Of a DNA stretch of 22,065 nucleotides, positions 1 to 6,054 are shown in pieces. The translations under genes and the position numbers were made by a program. The stretch spans positions 1 to 22,065 of the forward strand of contig CAMMLF010000009.1 in the NCBI GenBank assembly GCA_946497585.1, written 5' to 3'. Positions within the stretch are counted from its first letter, which is position 1. Each line of letters opens with the position of its first letter. Source of the DNA: an uncultured Clostridium sp. Lineage in GTDB: Bacteria; Bacillota; Clostridia; TANB77; CAG-508. The notes beneath the pieces were generated by a model. That model did not search any database. It had not been told where the DNA came from and was given only the letters and a program-made list of their open reading frames with translations.

Positions 1-162
1 AGAATATGATTTGTTACTTCCAAAAGCGCATGCATAAATAATTATGACATCTGCCATTGTATAGTCTGTGGTTATATCACTATTAGGAATTTTTGCTAAC
101 AAAATATTAGCTTTTTCTAAGTCTGCATGCATGTCATTACACATGATCAATGCAATTTTCAT
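1..162 (-). CDS. Partial radical-SAM methylthiotransferase-like protein (N-terminus only)
   Basis: Only the first 54 codons are in the window; the gene continues beyond base 1. The visible protein starts MKIALIMCNDMHADLEK and later reads ADVIIIYACAF. This resembles the UPF0004/MTTase N-terminal domain of MiaB/RimO-type enzymes: a Cys at residue 8 followed by D and E at the spacing of the family's C-x-x-N-x-x-D-S-E motif, and a second Cys in a segment like the family's ADVIIINTC. These Cys would bind an auxiliary iron-sulfur cluster; the radical-SAM domain itself is not visible. The ATG follows directly on the stop of the DUF1257 gene (TAAATG) with no strong ribosome-binding site of its own, so translational coupling is likely. 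The family call is an inference from one short stretch; another cluster-binding protein is possible. Confidence 0.5.
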   Translation of the reverse strand, partial: MKIALIMCNDMHADLEKANILLAKIPNSDITTDYTMADVIIIYACAFGSNKSYS

Positions 163-726
163 TTAGTATTCAGCCCTAAGCCTTTCTCTTTCCTGAACAG
201 TTTCCATATCCGCCTGACCATATTCAGCAGTAAACACTCTGCTTGTAACATCTCCCAAAGCATTTTCGAGCTTAAGGAATTTTGCACAGTTCTTTCCTTT
301 AATGCCCTTGGGTTCAAAAGAGATTTCGCCTTTTTTGTTTACTTTAGCAATCATATACCCACCATCAGAAGACTGAGGATCCCTGATGCGGAAAGTACTT
401 TTTTCCTGCATAGGCATAACGCTAAAATGTTGCTGGCGAGATTCACTTTTCAACTTTTCTATGGCATATTTTTCTTTGAACTCTTCAATTGCATCTTCAA
501 CACTACCATCAAAGAAGTCAGCAGTAATACGATATGTTCCATTGTCATCCCTTTGAAATGCCATATCGGTGTTTCCCGGAAGCCTCACAACGTTTTCCAT
601 CATTTTGGACCCGAAATAATACCGGCAATTACCATAAGAACTCAAATGAAGCCCCATGTTTTCAAGCGCTCTTTTTGCGAGTTCAAGGTCACGGATTTCA
701 GTAGAAATGCTGCTAAAATGACTCAT
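163..726 (-). CDS. DUF1257 (Ycf35-like) protein
   Basis: A 187-aa protein beginning MSHFSSISTEIRDLELAKRA, the characteristic opening of DUF1257 proteins, whose plastid and cyanobacterial relative is Ycf35. The N-terminal ~115 residues carry the family core; the rest is a basic and acidic tail (GKNCAKFLKLENALG, then a Glu/Arg-rich end). No catalytic motif or membrane segment is seen, and the biochemical role of the family is not known. Its ATG overlaps the stop of the upstream AAA ATPase gene by 4 bases (ATGA), with a strong GGAGGT site at 735-740, so the two proteins are very probably made together. In other bacteria DUF1257 proteins are also found beside Ycf46-like ATPases (from memory), which supports both calls. 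Confidence 0.85.
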   Translation of the reverse strand: MSHFSSISTEIRDLELAKRALENMGLHLSSYGNCRYYFGSKMMENVVRLPGNTDMAFQRDDNGTYRITADFFDGSVEDAIEEFKEKYAIEKLKSESRQQHFSVMPMQEKSTFRIRDPQSSDGGYMIAKVNKKGEISFEPKGIKGKNCAKFLKLENALGDVTSRVFTAEYGQADMETVQERERLRAEY

Positions 727-2348
727 TCTTTATTACCTCCTGCAGTAATAATCTTGCGACCACCTTTTCTAGTACCAGCACTATTACTACTAGTAATACT
801 TTTAGTAATTTTACTAGCATTAGAACTACTAGCACTTGCGTTTCTGACACAATTACTTTTTGCCCAAGCACGAAGAGAATCAACTGTATCACTCATAATG
901 CCTTTCGAGGAAGGATTTGAATCTTTCATTACAGAAATTACATCATCCCCCGTCAATTCTCTCTCGCCATCGTCATAGCTATTAAACAAAGCAGAAATAA
1001 CAGATTCTTCAATTTCTGCACCAGTAAAGCCATCACAAGCTTTAGCGATTTCTTCAATCTCCTTCTCTTCAAATGTTCTTCCAACCTTTTCAAGTTGAAT
1101 TTTAACAATTTCCCTACGTTCCTCTTCAGTAGGAAGATCAACGAAGAAAATTTCATCAAATCTTCCTTTTCTGAGCAATTCAGACGGAAGAACATCAATG
1201 CGGTTAGCGGTAGCAACAACATATACCGGAGAAGACTTTTCCTGCATCCAAGTAAGAATGCTTGCAAACATTCTTGATGAGACACCAGAATCGTTTCTAC
1301 CACTAGAGTTAGCTCCAGCAAGACCCTTTTCAATTTCGTCAATCCAAAGGACACACGGAGCCATTGCTTCAGCAGTACTGAGCGCTTTTCTGGTATTATT
1401 TTCTGTGTCACCTACATATCCGCCAAAGAGTTTACCCAAATCACATTTGATAAGAGGCACACTCCATTGTTTTGCTAAAGCTTTTGCAGCAAGACTTTTA
1501 CCACAACCTGGGATACCAACAAGTAGTACTCCTTTAGGATATGGCAATCCATATTCATGGGCCTTGTCAGAAAAAGCCAAAAGCCTTTGACGGGTGTATG
1601 TCTTAAAAGTTTGCATTCCTCCAACTTCAATGTTTTTCTGCGTACTCCAAAATTCCAATAGCCCATCCTTGCAAATAATTTGAGCTTTAACACTCTCAAT
1701 TGTCGGCAAGTCAATTGTCGCTGTTTTGGAAATAGAAGTAGAAAAAGCATCTTCTGCCTGAGTACAAGTAAGACCTAAAGCAATTTGAGAAGCTTTTTCA
1801 GTCAAATCATCAATATCTTCAGGTTTTACTTTTACTTCATCTCGATGTTCATCAAGCAAGTCTTGCAAAGAAGCTTTCAGCTCTTCTTTGGTAGGCAAGT
1901 TCAATGTTATGGAAACTGTACTTTCCTCCCAATCACTTGGAATATCAAAATGATTGCTGATAAAAACATAGTGAATACCTAAGGCACCATTATTTTCAAA
2001 TGCATCCCTTGCTGCCCGCAATACGTCAGCACGTTTAAGAAAATGATGAAAGTCCAAGAAACAAATAATGTAATCACCATTTTTATCATTTTGTTCGGAT
2101 CCCAACTTCATTGCATCCATAGGATCAATGGCATCGCTGTTAATACTTTCTGTCTGATAATCTTCCTCCTCACTATTAGAACTTGTGATTTCGAAAATGC
2201 CTTTTGTGCAGGACCAACCATACAGCTTAAGACCATACAAATTGGCTACATCAAGACATTGGCTAATTGCCCGTCCTTCTTCCGCCGTTTGAATTACAAC
2301 AGATTGATAACCTGCTTTAATGCATTCAGCAACAGACAAAGAGCTCAT
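723..2348 (-). CDS. Ycf46-like AAA+ ATPase
   Basis: A 541-aa protein. The N-terminal ~225 residues look like the Ycf46 N-domain (start MSSLSVAECIKAGYQSVVIQ; strand IICFLDFHHFL near 94-104). A single AAA+ module follows: Walker A GIPGCGKS at 278-285, Walker B VLWIDE at 333-338, sensor Asn382 in ATANRID, and candidate arginine fingers R393 and R396 in LLRKGRFDE. The last ~45 residues are Ser/Asn/Lys-rich and probably disordered, which is unusual for the family. It should be a soluble ATP-driven remodeller; its substrate is unknown. It is the first gene of the operon, with GGAGGT at 2357-2362 and a consensus promoter upstream. Ycf46 has been linked to photosynthesis and CO2 use in cyanobacteria, which cannot apply in a fermentative clostridium. 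Confidence 0.85.
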   Translation of the reverse strand: MSSLSVAECIKAGYQSVVIQTAEEGRAISQCLDVANLYGLKLYGWSCTKGIFEITSSNSEEEDYQTESINSDAIDPMDAMKLGSEQNDKNGDYIICFLDFHHFLKRADVLRAARDAFENNGALGIHYVFISNHFDIPSDWEESTVSITLNLPTKEELKASLQDLLDEHRDEVKVKPEDIDDLTEKASQIALGLTCTQAEDAFSTSISKTATIDLPTIESVKAQIICKDGLLEFWSTQKNIEVGGMQTFKTYTRQRLLAFSDKAHEYGLPYPKGVLLVGIPGCGKSLAAKALAKQWSVPLIKCDLGKLFGGYVGDTENNTRKALSTAEAMAPCVLWIDEIEKGLAGANSSGRNDSGVSSRMFASILTWMQEKSSPVYVVATANRIDVLPSELLRKGRFDEIFFVDLPTEEERREIVKIQLEKVGRTFEEKEIEEIAKACDGFTGAEIEESVISALFNSYDDGERELTGDDVISVMKDSNPSSKGIMSDTVDSLRAWAKSNCVRNASASSSNASKITKSITSSNSAGTRKGGRKIITAGGNKE

Positions 2349-2386
2349 TAATCTACACCTCCAATATTAATTTGATAGAAATTCGC

Positions 2387-2408
2387 TGTATGAAAAAGGT
2401 TTCATACA
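2387..2408 (-). promoter_or_regulatory. Leader inverted repeat of the AAA operon
   Basis: Perfect 9-bp arms TGTATGAAA and TTTCATACA around a 4-nt centre, in the 5' leader between the promoter and the ribosome-binding site. It begins 19 nt after the -10 box. It could be a repressor operator or an RNA hairpin. There is no T-run after it, so a simple terminator is unlikely. Confidence 0.65.
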
Positions 2409-2427
2409 ATCAAATTTTTATGCTAAT

Positions 2428-2456
2428 ATTATATCATTTTGTTGAGTTTATGTCAA
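2428..2456 (-). promoter_or_regulatory. Sigma-A promoter of the AAA/DUF1257 operon
   Basis: On the minus strand TTGACA (2451-2456), a 17-nt spacer and TATAAT (2428-2433), with TGA just before the -10, giving an extended -10. Both hexamers are consensus. Transcription should start near 2421 and yield a leader of about 70 nt containing a perfect inverted repeat. Confidence 0.85.
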
Positions 2457-2481
2457 CGTATTTTGTTCTTGCTTTATATAC

Positions 2482-2509
2482 TTGACATAATGTTAGCAAT
2501 TGTTATATA
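2482..2509 (+). promoter_or_regulatory. Promoter of the 213-aa gene
   Basis: TTGACA (2482-2487), a 16-nt spacer and TATATA (2504-2509), with TG one base before the -10. It is divergent from the AAA operon promoter within the 251-base gap; the two -35 boxes are only 25 bases apart, so binding at one could affect the other. Confidence 0.7.
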
Positions 2510-2540
2510 CTAATAACGTAATTTTTATTACATATTTAAA

Positions 2541-2565
2541 TTAATAACTCCAATGGAGTTGTTAA
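2541..2565 (+). promoter_or_regulatory. Leader hairpin of the 213-aa gene
   Basis: Arms TTAATAACTCC and GGAGTTGTTAA around AAT form an 11-bp RNA stem with one G-U pair. It ends 22 nt before the AGGAGG site at 2588-2593. Its right arm contains GGAG, so it could also act as a decoy ribosome site. Role unknown. Confidence 0.5.
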
Positions 2566-2599
2566 TAAATTCTTATTTTATACAAATAGGAGGAATAAT

Positions 2600-3241
2600 A
2601 TGCCAGGTATCTTATATCATCTTAGTTTTGCAGAGGAGGTATATCGGAATTTAATTCCAAAGTCTCAGCTCAATAAAATCGACTTTATGTCAGGGAATCT
2701 AATTCCTGACTTGGCTGTCGATAAGAAAAATTCACATTACCGAAAAAAAGCTTCGTTGGAGGGGTTCTTTGTTCCAGATATGGAACGTGTAAAAAAAGAG
2801 CTCTACAAACCTGATGACTCCGTCAAGTTTGGCATGTATTGTCATCTGTATCTTGATTACTATTTTATTGAAGAGTTTTTGATTCCTGAATTTATTTGGG
2901 ATAATCAAACTATGAAGGTTGTTAACCCAAGAAACAACAAAGAATGGGATTTTAAGACATTCTTTTCTCACGATGGTATGTATGGTTCTTATACTGAAAT
3001 AAACCAACTCCTCGTAAGAGATGGTCATGTTTCTCTCAATACAGTAAAAGAAATTCCTGAAATTCCACCCAAAACTGGGATTGCTGTTTTTGATGAGAGA
3101 CGTGAAAAGACATGGAAAGCGGAGCTTGAAGAATATCTTGCTCAGCACAAACAATATACCGGTGATGTTTTCGATTACAATAGACTGTGCAATTGCATTG
3201 AGAGAATTGCTAAGCAATTTGTATCGGAAATGGCAAAATAA
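2600..3241 (+). CDS. Zinc-dependent phospholipase C/D-like hypothetical protein
   Basis: A 213-aa soluble protein with no signal peptide. It starts MPGILYHLSFAEEVYRNL, followed by SGNLIPDLAVDKK, SHYRK and FGMYCHLYLDYYFIEEFL. His7, Asp37, His46, His82 and Asp86 sit where proteins of the zinc-dependent phospholipase C/D-like fold place metal ligands (small bacterial proteins opening MPG-x-x-x-H with a later HxxxD helix). The substrate cannot be told. An AGGAGG site at 2588-2593 fixes the start. It is monocistronic, divergent from the AAA/DUF1257 operon, and closed by a strong terminator. Its base composition resembles that of the AAA operon more than that of uvrA. The fold assignment is an inference from motifs; a generic hypothetical protein is the fallback. 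Confidence 0.6.
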   Translation: MPGILYHLSFAEEVYRNLIPKSQLNKIDFMSGNLIPDLAVDKKNSHYRKKASLEGFFVPDMERVKKELYKPDDSVKFGMYCHLYLDYYFIEEFLIPEFIWDNQTMKVVNPRNNKEWDFKTFFSHDGMYGSYTEINQLLVRDGHVSLNTVKEIPEIPPKTGIAVFDERREKTWKAELEEYLAQHKQYTGDVFDYNRLCNCIERIAKQFVSEMAK

Positions 3242-3257
3242 GTAGAAACATACTGGT

Positions 3258-3295
3258 AAGGCTACTAAGCAGAAATGTTTAGTAGCCTTTTTCCT
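3258..3295 (+). terminator. Rho-independent terminator of the 213-aa gene
   Basis: A perfect 11-bp stem, AAGGCTACTAA with TTAGTAGCCTT (3279-3289), a 10-nt loop and then a T-rich run. It lies 17 bases after the stop. Confidence 0.9.
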
Positions 3296-3322
3296 TGAGA
3301 TTTTAGAATATTTTTAAAGTTA

Positions 3323-3366
3323 TGCAGGTATGTTTTTTGAAAAGTTGTCACTTTTTGCGAGTATAA
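3323..3366. repeat. Degenerate copy of the 33-bp hairpin repeat
   Basis: Two partial units of the repeat found at 5171-5256. The segment TGCAGGTATGTTTTTTGAAA is shared, followed by TTGTCACTTTTTGCGAGTAT, one base off the other locus near its start (GTC for GCC) and one near its end. It lies between two convergent genes and can form a small AAAAGT/ACTTTT stem. Confidence 0.75.
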
Positions 3367-3380
3367 TAAAAAATGTCAAT

Positions 3381-3999
3381 TTATACTATGGTTTCAATAC
3401 TTGTTACTTCTTCATCTTCGATCATAATTTTGATAATTCCCGGTGAATTCACTCTTATGCAATTTCCTTTATAATATAAATAAGCTCCACTAAGTTTGCA
3501 CCAATTCATTAAGAAAAATTTTATTGCTGCTCCGTGACTAACTATTGCTACTTTCTTGCCTACATTTTCCTGTGCTATTCTTCTTATGGAATCATCCATC
3601 CTCACTTTTACTTCTTCCATACTCTCGCCATTTGTACATTTTAACTTGGGATTAAGTATTTGTTCTATTGTATACGGACGGTCTAACTTTTCTTCTAATG
3701 CATTTAATTCTTCTAAATCTCCGCAATCTTCTTTCATTTAAAGAAATGTCTATATTTATTTTTAATGAATTCCTTTCAGCAATATATTTCGCTGTTGAAA
3801 TAGCTCTTACATATGAACTACTCCAAATTTCTGAAATTTCTTCTAATTCTTTATTTTTGCTTAAGTTCTTAGTTTCCGCTTCTCCTTCAACTGACAATAT
3901 TATTTTCTCATTTTGCTCTTGCTGACTTTCATTAGTTAATATTGTTCCATAATCTTTTAATTGTTTAGAATGTCTAATTAAATATATTGTTGTAGTCAT
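3381..3999 (-). pseudogene. Histidine phosphatase (phosphoglycerate-mutase-like), frameshifted
   Basis: Two overlapping reading frames make one ~200-aa histidine phosphatase. The N-terminal part starts MTTTIYLIRHSKQ, with the catalytic Arg-His in LIRHSK, and includes SSSYVRAISTAKYIAE. The C-terminal part, in another frame, contains the second catalytic His in IVSHGAAIKFFLMNWC and the region NGESMEEVKVRM. The frames meet at about 3720-3745, in the purine-rich stretch around AATGAAAGAAGATTGC. All family motifs are otherwise intact, so either the gene was inactivated recently or the assembly has a single-base error. The start overlaps the stop of the GrpB-family gene by 4 bases, with a GGAGGT site at 4009-4014. 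The substrate is unknown. Confidence 0.8.
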
Positions 4000-4517
4000 T
4001 TTGTTGTACCTCCTTTATCTATTTTTGCTCTTTCTAGCAATTCCGAAACATACTTACTTTTAATTCTTTTATACTCATTTCTTTCTATCTTATCCCTACT
4101 AATCTTTCTCTTGAAATTTGAATACTTTTGTGCTTCATCTTTATTTTTTAATAAATATTCTTTTATAAGTATGAACTCTTTGAATCTATTTGTATGAATA
4201 ATTGATAAATGAATATGCACATCTCCCTCTTTTGTTTCTTTAGATGAAGAAGAAAAGAATTGATAATCTTTGTCTTTGTTTTTGGCACTTGCTATAAATC
4301 CAATATCTTTTAAAATCTTGCAAACCTCATCAAATTGACTTATATCTTTTACACCTATTAGAATGTCTAGAATATTTTTTCCATACATATTAGGAATTGC
4401 CGTCGAACCGATATGAGTAATTTGAACTTCATTTGGTAATTTTATTTTTAATTTTTCAACTAATTTATTATATCTTCTTTTATTTTCTTCAAAGTCTTCT
4501 TTAACTATTTCAATCAT
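3996..4517 (-). CDS. GrpB-family nucleotidyltransferase-like protein
   Basis: A 173-aa GrpB/UPF0157-family protein, related in fold to nucleotidyltransferases. Its signature is HIGSTAIPNMYGKNILDILI at 35-54; the family form is HIGSTSVPGLxAKPIIDI. A short VHIHLSII segment follows near 117. Two adjacent ATGs occur at 4520 and 4517. The second is chosen because AGGTG at 4523-4527 is 5 bases from it and only 2 from the first; a longer frame upstream has no such site. A -10-like TATAAT lies at 4537-4542 without a clear -35. It is translationally coupled to the phosphatase gene. No substrate can be named: family members have been tied to glutamate metabolism or appear fused to other enzymes. Confidence 0.85.
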   Translation of the reverse strand: MIEIVKEDFEENKRRYNKLVEKLKIKLPNEVQITHIGSTAIPNMYGKNILDILIGVKDISQFDEVCKILKDIGFIASAKNKDKDYQFFSSSSKETKEGDVHIHLSIIHTNRFKEFILIKEYLLKNKDEAQKYSNFKRKISRDKIERNEYKRIKSKYVSELLERAKIDKGGTTK

Positions 4518-4651
4518 CATATCACCTATAAAATCGATTATAATATAAAAATATTGAATGCATTGAGAATGAAAAATAGACATATTGCTTTGTTTTTGTT
4601 TTTATTTTTATTTTAAAAAAGAACCGTCATAAAATAGAAATTATGCTAAAT

Positions 4652-4680
4652 TTGCATTTCTTGCTAAATTGTGGTATAAT
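4652..4680 (+). promoter_or_regulatory. Promoter of the 95-aa membrane protein gene
   Basis: TTGCAT (4652-4657), a 17-nt spacer and TATAAT (4675-4680), preceded by TGG (extended -10). The leader is about 66 nt, with a small ACAGA/TCTGT stem at 4688-4702. The rest of the gap from 4518 holds only AT-rich DNA and a GAACCGTC fragment at 4621-4628. Confidence 0.8.
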
Positions 4681-4753
4681 AATATGTACAGATTTAGTCT
4701 GTTTTCAGAATACACATTTGCAGCAATGAGGCGAACAAGAACGGAGGAACTTT

Positions 4754-5041
4754 ATGGTAGTAATATGTTTGCTTCTAGTAATCATACTTGTCGTGGTTTT
4801 CGTAGCTTTGTTTGCTTACAAACCCCTACAAGACTTGTTCCAAACAAGCAAGAGTGAAAAACTCAAAGCATTTGTCAGCACTTTTTTTGCCAGTTTAACA
4901 TTTGCTTGGCTGGCAATTTTTGCAAATAGACTTTGCACAATGTCTCAGGACAATTTGTGGTCCAATTTAGTTGGACTATTCCTTGCAACAGTAGTCATAA
5001 CATTAGTAGTTATGCTTGCATGGTGGAATACAAAAAAGTGA
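4754..5041 (+). CDS. Small three-helix membrane protein
   Basis: A 95-aa protein not recognised as a named family. Three hydrophobic segments are visible at about residues 2-22, 40-58 and 71-91. A short polar loop (KPLQDLFQTSKSEK) follows the first, and the C-terminus ends AWWNTKK. There is no cleavable signal peptide. The ATG has a GGAGG site at 4743-4747. The gene has its own promoter and its own strong terminator, so it is a single-gene unit that is probably really expressed. Candidate roles such as a membrane stress protein, holin-like protein or small accessory subunit cannot be separated from the sequence. Confidence 0.7.
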   Translation: MVVICLLLVIILVVVFVALFAYKPLQDLFQTSKSEKLKAFVSTFFASLTFAWLAIFANRLCTMSQDNLWSNLVGLFLATVVITLVVMLAWWNTKK

Positions 5042-5073
5042 TTATGCCAATATAGCTGCAATGAAATGTGTTG

Positions 5074-5112
5074 GAGAGCCGCCTTCTCGAAAGAGGAGGT
5101 GGCTCTCTTTTC
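5074..5112 (+). terminator. Terminator of the 95-aa gene
   Basis: A 15-bp stem (5074-5088 with 5093-5107, including G-U pairs) closed by a GAAA tetraloop and followed by TTTTCT. This is a strong intrinsic terminator 32 bases after the stop. Confidence 0.9.
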
Positions 5113-5170
5113 TCAATTAGTTATTTTATTCATGATTATTTTAACATATTTTTTTAATTTTTCAATGGTT

Positions 5171-5256
5171 TTGCCACTTTTTGCAGGTATGTTTTTCAAA
5201 AAGTTGCCACTTTTTGCAGGTATGTTTTTTGAAAAGTTGCCACTTTTTGCGGGTAT
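5171..5256. repeat. 33-bp tandem repeat, about 2.6 copies
   Basis: Units start at 5171, 5204 and 5237. Each begins TTGCCACTTTTTGC and continues through GGTATGTTTTTC or GGTATGTTTTTTG to an A-rich end. At unit junctions the DNA forms hairpins; at the first junction CAAAAAGT and ACTTTTTG pair around TGCC. The last unit carries GCG instead of GCA, as does the copy at 3323-3366. The 33-bp length equals 11 codons, but no convincing gene lies here. Confidence 0.85.
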
Positions 5257-5275
5257 AAATTTAATTTTTCATTTT

Positions 5276-5327
5276 GGGACGGACCTAAAATAAAAATTTT
5301 CAAAAAAGGACCGTCCCCAACTAAAAA
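5276..5327. repeat. GGGACGG inverted-repeat element
   Basis: GGGACGGACC (5276-5285) and GGACCGTCCC (5318-5327) are inverted repeats with one mismatch around a 32-nt AT-rich centre. Similar GGGACGGTTC-type palindromes are, as I recall, scattered in clostridial genomes. A GAACCGTC fragment at 4621-4628 may be a remnant. Confidence 0.6.
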
Positions 5328-5413
5328 AAACAGAAAAACTAAAAAATAAAGAATCAAAAAATATGTAATAAAGGACAATCGTTTCATCATACACTCTAGT
5401 AAAACAAAGTTAT

Positions 5414-5456
5414 ATTGCATTTATCTTTAGCCATGCACAAACTAGGCAAATGCAAT
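5414..5456 (+). promoter_or_regulatory. Inverted repeat in front of the DUF1980 gene
   Basis: ATTGCATTT (5414-5422) and AAATGCAAT (5448-5456) form perfect 9-bp arms around 25 nt, ending just before the AAGGAG site at 5461-5466. It may be an operator or a leader hairpin. No clear promoter was found upstream. Confidence 0.45.
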
Positions 5457-5474
5457 CCATAAGGAGTGAAATGT

Positions 5475-5981
5475 ATGTTTATTTGTAATTTTAAAATAAA
5501 TAGTAAAAAAATTTGGAAAGTATGTTTAGTAATATTGACTATATTAATCATTGCTTTACTCATATTTGCTATTTTTAAAATGGTTTCCGCTTCTAAAAGT
5601 AATTTAGCAGAATCTAGTGACGTTATTGAAATAACTACTGATGAGTATACAAACTTTTTGAAAGCTTCACATGAAAGCATTAACAATTATGTTGGAAAAA
5701 CGTATAAATTAACTGGATATGTATATAGGTTACCTGATTTCTCTAGCACACAATTTGTCATTGCTAGAACTATGATTATTGATGATAACCAAGGTGCTGT
5801 GATTGTTGGTATGCTTTCTGAATGTAACACAGCTCAAAATTTCGATTCTGGCTGTTGGATAGAAGCTACTGGCACAATAAAAAAAGGAAACTATAATGGT
5901 GAAATTCCTATTTTAGAAATTTCTAATATAAAAACCATTAAAGCTCCTGAAGATGAATTTGTATATATGCCAGTAGACTAA
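5475..5981 (+). CDS. Membrane-anchored lone DUF1980/TIGR03943 C-terminal domain protein
   Basis: A 168-aa protein with one N-terminal transmembrane anchor (about 14-36) and an outside domain. Residues ~72-165 (VGKTYKLTGYVYRLPDF, STQFVIARTMIIDD, GCWIEATGTI, VYMP) resemble the C-terminal domain of the DUF1980/TIGR03943 family, which normally sits in a two-gene membrane system with a permease (YcgR/YcgQ type). Here no permease gene is adjacent, and the FVIARF-x-x-x-CC region of the family reads FVIARTMIIDD, without the cysteines. ATG 5475 is preferred: AAGGAG at 5461-5466 is 8 bases away. An in-frame GTG at 5466 overlaps that site. It probably acts on the cell surface; its function is unknown. 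Confidence 0.65.
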   Translation: MFICNFKINSKKIWKVCLVILTILIIALLIFAIFKMVSASKSNLAESSDVIEITTDEYTNFLKASHESINNYVGKTYKLTGYVYRLPDFSSTQFVIARTMIIDDNQGAVIVGMLSECNTAQNFDSGCWIEATGTIKKGNYNGEIPILEISNIKTIKAPEDEFVYMPVD

Positions 5982-5991
5982 TAACGATTTG

Positions 5992-6025
5992 CACAAATAT
6001 ATATTCTAGAATATATATTTGTGTT
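5992..6025 (+). terminator. Perfect palindromic terminator after the DUF1980 gene
   Basis: A 32-bp perfect palindrome (5992-6023) centred on TCTAGA, followed by TTTTTG. Each half contains AATATATATTCT, the core of the extragenic element ends at 11397-11527 and 13832-13990, so it may be a minimal member of that family. Confidence 0.75.
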
Positions 6026-6054
6026 TTTGACAAAAGATTTTATGTTGTGTATAT

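Larger units (their letters stand above)
5042..5474. other. Gene-free gap between the 95-aa gene and the DUF1980 gene
   Basis: The 433 bases hold the 95-aa gene's terminator, a 33-bp tandem repeat, an imperfect GGGACGG inverted repeat and a leader inverted repeat before the next gene. Open frames crossing the tandem repeat have no ribosome-binding site and merely translate the repeat. Confidence 0.8.

Noticed and set aside
127..978. Plus-strand 283-aa open frame
   Set aside because: It lies antisense to the DUF1257 and AAA genes, which have clear motifs, ribosome-binding sites and an operon structure.
3323..3366. Promoter, because TATAAT follows the repeat at 3363-3368
   Set aside because: Best -35 spacings are 11 or 19 nt and no plus-strand gene follows; the next gene is on the minus strand.
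4518..4583. 22-residue longer start for the GrpB-family protein
   Set aside because: The extension is hydrophobic, lacks a ribosome-binding site and crosses the -10-like element.
5171..5256. CRISPR array
   Set aside because: Units are directly adjacent, with no unique spacers and no cas genes.
5066..5293. 75-aa frame with LPLFAGMFF repeats, and the opposite-strand 74-aa frame
   Set aside because: They translate the 33-bp tandem repeat and the terminator of the preceding gene; no ribosome-binding site.
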